Shown in pieces: positions 5,763-9,638 of a stretch of 9,638 nt of DNA. The DNA lies in the NCBI GenBank assembly GCA_020216625.1, contig JAIUYB010000052.1, positions 1 to 9,638 of the forward strand, in the 5' to 3' direction. Below the pieces are notes generated by a model. That model did no database searches, was not told the DNA's origin, and was given only the letters and a program-made list of their open reading frames with translations. Both the position numbers and the translations under genes were made by a program. Each line of letters starts with the position of its first letter. Position 1 is the first letter of the stretch. This DNA is from Desulfarculus sp. (GTDB taxonomy: Bacteria > Desulfobacterota > Desulfarculia > Desulfarculales > Desulfarculaceae).

Positions 5763-6773
5763 CTAGTTGATGCCCTTGGCCTTGAGGTGATCGCGCAGGA
5801 TCTGGACCAGCTTCGCGGAGTAGGGTGACTTCTTGGCTTCGGCGTCCCAGAGGGGCTGCACCGCCTCGCGGAAACGCTTCATCTCCGTGGGGGAAATGGT
5901 GACCACCTTGACGCCGCGCTTTTCAGCATCGCTCAGGGCCTTGGCGTCAAGCTCCTCGCTCTTGGCGAAGCTGACGTTCATCGCGTTGATGGCCGCCTGC
6001 TGCACCGCTTTCTGCTGGTCGGCCGGCAGGGCTTGCAGGCTCTTGGTGTTGATGATGATCTCGACCACGCCAGGGGTGTGCAGGGCGGGCTTGATGATAT
6101 ACTTCAGAACCTCGTAGAACTTGTACTGCTCGATGGTGTACCAGGGGAAGTCGGTGCCATCCACAGTCCCGCGCTGCAGCGCCATGTACTGCTCGGCGCC
6201 GGCGATGGCCACCGCCGAGGCGCCCAGGGCCTTCATGATGGCCGCCTCCATGCCCACCGCCCGGATCTTCTTGCCGGCCAAGTCCTCCAGCTTCTCCACC
6301 GGGAACTGGGTCAACAGGCCCATGTTGGCGACCGAAAGGCTGCCCAACAGGGTGACGCCGTGCTTGGCGATGGCCTCGCCAAAGACGTTCATGAAGTCTT
6401 TGTTGAGCAGCACGTCCTTGGCTTCGGCGGCGTTGTCCCAGTTGAAGGGCAGCCACTGCACGTTGACCTCGGGCACCTTGCCGGCGAAATAGAGCAGCGA
6501 TCCGGTGTATCCATCGAGCATGCCCTGGCGAACCCCGTCGAAGACCTCGGTGGTCTTGACCAGTTGGTCGGGCCAGAACACCTTCACTTCGACTTGGTTG
6601 TTGGTCAGCTTCGCCACCTCGCTGGCGAAGAACATGGTGGTCTGGCCCACGTTGGCGTTTTCGGGATAGGCGCACTGGAAGCGCAGCGTAGTTGCGGCGC
6701 TGGCGAAAGAGGCCCCGGCCAGCATGATGGCCATGGCGCCAAGCACCGTCATCAGTTTCGACTTCGCGAACAT
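5763..6773 (-). CDS. dctP: TRAP transporter solute-binding protein DctP
   Basis: The periplasmic substrate receptor of the TRAP system, 336 residues. A Sec signal peptide is evident: basic start (MFAKSK), hydrophobic core 7-23, and an A-S-A site cleaved after about residue 26. The mature protein begins with the TTLRFQCAYPE strand. Family landmarks are K-K-I-R at 168-171, where R171 corresponds to the arginine that usually salt-bridges the substrate carboxylate, and E-Q-Y-M-A-L-Q-R-G-T-V-D-G at 194-206, the best-conserved DctP motif. A monocarboxylate or related organic acid ligand is therefore expected; the acyl-CoA ligase just upstream suggests an acid that is activated on entry. The ATG has a strong GGGAGG ribosome site. 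The gene is bracketed by hairpins at 6789-6810 and 5712-5738, which would fit higher expression than the permease genes. Confidence 0.95.
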   Translation of the reverse strand: MFAKSKLMTVLGAMAIMLAGASFASAATTLRFQCAYPENANVGQTTMFFASEVAKLTNNQVEVKVFWPDQLVKTTEVFDGVRQGMLDGYTGSLLYFAGKVPEVNVQWLPFNWDNAAEAKDVLLNKDFMNVFGEAIAKHGVTLLGSLSVANMGLLTQFPVEKLEDLAGKKIRAVGMEAAIMKALGASAVAIAGAEQYMALQRGTVDGTDFPWYTIEQYKFYEVLKYIIKPALHTPGVVEIIINTKSLQALPADQQKAVQQAAINAMNVSFAKSEELDAKALSDAEKRGVKVVTISPTEMKRFREAVQPLWDAEAKKSPYSAKLVQILRDHLKAKGIN

Positions 6774-6788
6774 TGTCTCCCTCCCTCC

Positions 6789-6810
6789 CGGCCGGACAAG
6801 GAGCCGGCCG
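6789..6810 (-). promoter_or_regulatory. Hairpin immediately upstream of the dctP ribosome site
   Basis: CGGCCGG (6789-6795) and CCGGCCG (6804-6810) form a perfect 7 bp GC stem with an 8 nt loop, ending only a few bases before the dctP Shine-Dalgarno sequence. No U-run follows, so termination is unlikely. It could shield the 5' end of a processed dctP transcript or modulate translation. The 72 nt gap has no recognisable -35/-10 pair, so dctP is probably transcribed from further upstream. Confidence 0.5.
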
Positions 6811-6826
6811 ACGCGTTGATGCAGGG

Positions 6827-6836
6827 GACCGCGGTC
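6827..6836. repeat. 10 bp perfect palindrome GACCGCGGTC
   Basis: A perfect 10 bp palindrome in the gap between the ligase stop (6846) and dctP. It could be a regulator half of a larger site or a chance GC-rich palindrome; no second copy was noticed elsewhere in the window. Confidence 0.25.
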
Positions 6837-6845
6837 ACGGCCCGG

Positions 6846-8345
6846 TTAATCCATCACAATGGCGCGCTTGAGTATCTTGCCGGTGTTGGTCTTGGGCAGC
6901 TCGACGGCCAGGCGCACAACGCGCGGATATTTATATGGAGCCACACGCTGCTTGACGAAATCGCGCAACTCCTCGGCCGTGGCGCTGGCTCCCGGCTTGA
7001 GCACCACCATGGCGGCCACTTCCTCGCCCAGGTCGGGGTGGGCGATCCCCAGCACCGCCGCCTCGCTCACCGCCGGGTGGGTGTAGAGGACCTCCTCTAT
7101 TTCTCGGGGATAGACGTTGTAGCCGCCTCGAATCACCAGGTCCTTTTTGCGATCGACGATATAGATGTAGCCATCCTCGTCGCGGCGGGCCAAATCGCCG
7201 GTGTGCAGCCACCCCCCCCGGAGAGCGGCGCTGGTGGCCTCGGGTTGGTGAAGATAGCCCTTCATCACTCCCGGGCCCTGTACGACAAGCTCGCCCACCT
7301 GGCCCTGCTCCACTTCGCGGTCCATCTCATCCACCACCTTGGCCGAGAAACCGGGGATGGGCAATCCGATGGAGCCTGGTTTGGTGCGCTTGCCAAATGG
7401 GTTCTCCACGCAGACCGGCGAACACTCGGTGAGCCCGTAGCCTTCGTAGATCACCGCGCCAAATGATTGCTCGAAGCGCTTGAGAACCTCCACCGGCAGG
7501 CTGGCCCCGCCGGAGACGCAAAAACGCAGGCCCGAACGGGTAGGCGGCTTCTCGGCGGCCATCTCGGCCAGGCGGTTGAAAATGGTCGGCACCGCGATGA
7601 GTATGCAACTGGGCACCTCCTGGATGGCGGCGAAGACCTCATTGGCCTCGAAGTGCTCCCACAACCGCACGGTGAGCCCGAGATAAACCGAGGAGTTGAA
7701 GATGCTGGTCTGGCCGTAGATGTGGAAAAAGGGCAGCACCCCCAGGACCACGTCCCCGGGCTCGGTTCGGCGCATGTCGGCCACGGTCTGGGCGTTGCTG
7801 GCCAGGTTGCGATGGGTTAGCATCGCGCCCTTGGGCAGACCGGTGGTGCCGCTGGTGTAGATGATGGCCAGGGTGTCGTCATCGGCGGTGGGGCAGAGCG
7901 GGAAATCGTCTTGCTCGGCGATTAAGCCGGCCAGAGGTTCGAAACCTTGCACAGCCGCGCCGGCGGCCAGGCGGATGTCAATGGCCGGCATCCTGTTTAA
8001 CACCGGGCCGGCGTACTCCAGATGGTCGGCATGGCCGATGAAGGCCCGCGCGCCGGAATCGCGGAAGATGTGCTCCAGCTCGGCGGTGCGGTAGAGAAAA
8101 TTTACCGGCAGCACCACCGCGCCCAGCTTGGCCAGGGCGTAGTAGCAAACCGCCCAGTCCACCGAGTTGGGCATCATCAACACGCAGACTTGGCCGGGTT
8201 GCAATCCCGCCTTGGCCAGGTTGGCGGCCAGCCCGTTGACCAAGCGATCGAACTGTCCATAGGTGACTCGTTGATCGCGGTAGCGGATGGCCAGGTGACC
8301 GGGGATGCGGCGGGCGCTGTCCACCAGGAACTGAGCCAGATTCAC
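6846..8345 (-). CDS. AMP-forming acyl-CoA ligase (long-chain fatty-acid-CoA ligase-like)
   Basis: A 499-residue cytoplasmic enzyme of the ANL superfamily that activates a carboxylic acid to acyl-AMP and then acyl-CoA. All core motifs are present: the phosphate loop YTSGTTGLPKG (163-173), the adenine-binding YGLTE (303-307), TGD (382-384), the hinge DRKKDLVIRGGYNVYPREIEE region (398-418), and the C-terminal catalytic lysine K490 in PKTNTGKILKR. It most resembles FadD/LcfB-type ligases, but ANL substrate range cannot be judged reliably by eye. I chose the GTG at 8345 because AAGGAGGT lies 5 nt upstream; an in-frame ATG at 8447 would add 34 low-complexity residues that do not look like the family. 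An 8-G tract (plus-strand C at 7212-7219) falls in codons 376-378, just before W-L-H-T-G-D. Together with the thiolase upstream and the TRAP genes downstream, it points to activation of an imported acid. Confidence 0.93.
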   Translation of the reverse strand: MNLAQFLVDSARRIPGHLAIRYRDQRVTYGQFDRLVNGLAANLAKAGLQPGQVCVLMMPNSVDWAVCYYALAKLGAVVLPVNFLYRTAELEHIFRDSGARAFIGHADHLEYAGPVLNRMPAIDIRLAAGAAVQGFEPLAGLIAEQDDFPLCPTADDDTLAIIYTSGTTGLPKGAMLTHRNLASNAQTVADMRRTEPGDVVLGVLPFFHIYGQTSIFNSSVYLGLTVRLWEHFEANEVFAAIQEVPSCILIAVPTIFNRLAEMAAEKPPTRSGLRFCVSGGASLPVEVLKRFEQSFGAVIYEGYGLTECSPVCVENPFGKRTKPGSIGLPIPGFSAKVVDEMDREVEQGQVGELVVQGPGVMKGYLHQPEATSAALRGGWLHTGDLARRDEDGYIYIVDRKKDLVIRGGYNVYPREIEEVLYTHPAVSEAAVLGIAHPDLGEEVAAMVVLKPGASATAEELRDFVKQRVAPYKYPRVVRLAVELPKTNTGKILKRAIVMD

Positions 8346-8451
8346 GGGGACCTCCTTGGGCTGGATGTCGCTTGGGGGAGCTAGGTGCGGAGAGACCGGA
8401 CCCGCCCTCTGGGGGGGGAAAGAGAAACGCGTCCGGCCTCCCTGCACGGCA
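8346..8451 (-). other. Thiolase-ligase intergenic leader
   Basis: This 106 nt gap holds the AAGGAGGT ribosome site of the ligase, an 8-base G tract (8411-8418 on the plus strand), and a widely spaced 6 bp inverted repeat, CCGGAC (8396-8401) with GTCCGG (8431-8436). I see no convincing promoter pair and no terminator, so readthrough from the thiolase gene is the simplest reading. Confidence 0.4.
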
Positions 8452-9633
8452 TTATCCCTGGTTGCGCACGATCAGGGCCACGCCCATGCCGCCTCCCAAA
8501 CACATGGTGGCCAGGCCCAGTTCCTTGCCTGAACGCTTGAGCTCATAAATCAGCTTGGTCAAGATGACGCTGCCAGTGGCGCTGATGGGATGGCCCAGGG
8601 CGATGGCCCCTCCGTTGGGATTGACCTTGGCCTCGTCCAGGCCCAGCTCGCGGATGCAAGCCAGGGACTGGGAGGCGAAAGCCTCGTTGAGCTCGATCAC
8701 GTCGATGTCGCCGAGCGCCAGGCCTGTTTTCTTCAGCACCAGACGTGTGGCGTCCACCGGACCGATGCCCATGTAGGCCGGCTCCACCCCGATGCTGGCG
8801 TAGCCCACCACCGAGACCAGCGGCTTGAGGCCCAGTTCGGCGGCGCGCTCCGGGCTGGCCAATACCAAGGCGCCGGCGCCGTCATTCATGCCGCTGGAGT
8901 TGCCGGCGGTCACGGAGCCGCCCTTGCGGAAAACTGGCTGGAGCTTGGCCAGGCCCTCGGGGGTGGTGTCGGGCCGGGGATGCTCGTCAGTGTCGAAGTA
9001 TTTGACCTCGCCCTTCTTACCCTTCAGGGGCACCGGCACGATCTGCTCCTTGAAACGCCCCGCCCCCAGGGCCACCCCGGCCTTCTTCTGGCTGTTCAGG
9101 GCGAAGGCGTCCTGATCCTTGCGGCTGATCTGGTAGCGCTCGGCGACGTTCTCGGCCGTCTCGCCCATGGTGTTGCCGCTGATGGGATCAAAGAGCACCA
9201 ACTGGTCCATGAGCTGGGCATGCCCCAGCTTGAAGCCCCAGCGGGCCTTGGGCAGCAGGTAGGCCGCGCCGGACATGGACTCCACGCCACCCGCCACGAT
9301 CAGACCATGATCGCCGGCCTTGATGGCCTGGGCGGCCAGGAACACGGTCTTGAGCGAACCGCCGCAGGCCTTGGCCACGGTGAAAGCCGGCACCGGGATG
9401 GGCAGACCGGCGTCAATGCCCACGGGCCGGGCCATGTTGGGGGGCAGCTCACCGGTGCGGTATTGCTGTGCGAAGATCAGCTCCTCCACCTGATCTGGCT
9501 GCACCCCGGCCCGGGAGATGGCCTCCTTGATCACCAAACCGGCCAGGGCGCGGTCGGTCACCGAACTCAGGGAGCCACCCAAACGGCCCACCGGGGTGCG
9601 CACCGCGCTGACGATCACAGGCTCTTTCATCAT
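8452..9633 (-). CDS. Thiolase (acetyl-CoA C-acyltransferase)
   Basis: A 393-residue cytoplasmic thiolase, normal length for the family. It catalyses CoA-dependent cleavage of a 3-ketoacyl-CoA to acetyl-CoA plus a shortened acyl-CoA, or the reverse condensation. The nucleophilic cysteine is C90 (A-K-A-C-G-G-S-L-K). Other active-site motifs are N-E-A-F (316-319), G-G-A-I-A-L-G-H-P (341-349) with catalytic H348, and C378 in C-L-G-G-G-M-G. The residues after C90 read G-G-S rather than the common A/G-S-G, a small deviation in the active-site loop. Two ATGs occur in tandem (9633 and 9630) and the ribosome site lies outside the window, so the start is not settled between them. The beta-oxidation role is supported by the downstream ligase and enoyl-CoA hydratase; biosynthetic acetoacetyl-CoA formation is the alternative. 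Confidence 0.94.
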   Translation of the reverse strand: MMKEPVIVSAVRTPVGRLGGSLSSVTDRALAGLVIKEAISRAGVQPDQVEELIFAQQYRTGELPPNMARPVGIDAGLPIPVPAFTVAKACGGSLKTVFLAAQAIKAGDHGLIVAGGVESMSGAAYLLPKARWGFKLGHAQLMDQLVLFDPISGNTMGETAENVAERYQISRKDQDAFALNSQKKAGVALGAGRFKEQIVPVPLKGKKGEVKYFDTDEHPRPDTTPEGLAKLQPVFRKGGSVTAGNSSGMNDGAGALVLASPERAAELGLKPLVSVVGYASIGVEPAYMGIGPVDATRLVLKKTGLALGDIDVIELNEAFASQSLACIRELGLDEAKVNPNGGAIALGHPISATGSVILTKLIYELKRSGKELGLATMCLGGGMGVALIVRNQG

Positions 9634-9638
9634 TATTC

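Noticed and set aside
6033..7466. A long plus-strand open frame (477 codons) antisense to dctP and the ligase
   Set aside because: It spans two well-supported minus-strand genes and the gap between them, has no recognisable domain, and is His/Gly/Leu-rich as expected for an antisense frame in GC-rich DNA.
8346..8447. N-terminal extension of the acyl-CoA ligase from the ATG at 8447
   Set aside because: The added residues are Pro/Arg-rich and unlike the family, while the GTG at 8345 has a near-consensus AAGGAGGT ribosome site.

Overview
This 9.6 kb window is GC-rich and every gene I can support lies on the minus strand, so transcription runs from high to low coordinates. High GC, a complete TRAP transporter, acyl-CoA metabolism, a eukaryotic-type Ser/Thr kinase start and a P-loop kinase-like/BON fusion would fit an anaerobic Desulfobacterota-type bacterium (for example a fatty-acid or aromatic-acid degrading sulfate reducer). 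That placement is inference; no marker gene is present to prove it.

Layout in transcription order: thiolase (9633-8452); AMP-forming acyl-CoA ligase (8345-6846, GTG start); TRAP solute-binding protein DctP (6773-5763); TRAP small permease DctQ (5695-5177); TRAP large permease DctM (5187-3877, overlapping dctQ); enoyl-CoA hydratase/isomerase (3859-3077); cytidylate-kinase-like protein with a C-terminal BON domain (3049-2219); MFS transporter (2150-942, start uncertain). After a 148 bp gap with a plausible sigma70-type promoter come a calcineurin-like metallophosphoesterase (793-65) and the first 19 codons of a Ser/Thr protein kinase (57-1, cut by the window edge).

The first eight genes look like one import-and-degrade cassette. 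DctPQM would bring a carboxylate into the cytoplasm, the ligase would make its CoA thioester, and the hydratase and thiolase would carry out the hydration and thiolytic steps of a beta-oxidation-like route. No acyl-CoA dehydrogenase or 3-hydroxyacyl-CoA dehydrogenase is in the window, so the pathway must be completed elsewhere. The substrate cannot be read from the sequence. The kinase-like/BON protein and the MFS carrier appear to be the distal genes of the same transcript, with unknown roles.

The phosphoesterase/kinase pair seems to be a separate, translationally coupled unit. Non-coding features worth noting are two GC-rich hairpins bracketing dctP, an inverted repeat overlapping the phosphoesterase promoter, and a hairpin in the region where the MFS start codon should be. 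No tRNA, rRNA, CRISPR array, insertion sequence or convincing intrinsic terminator was seen. No plainly new multi-gene system is evident; the oddest gene is the kinase-like/BON fusion.
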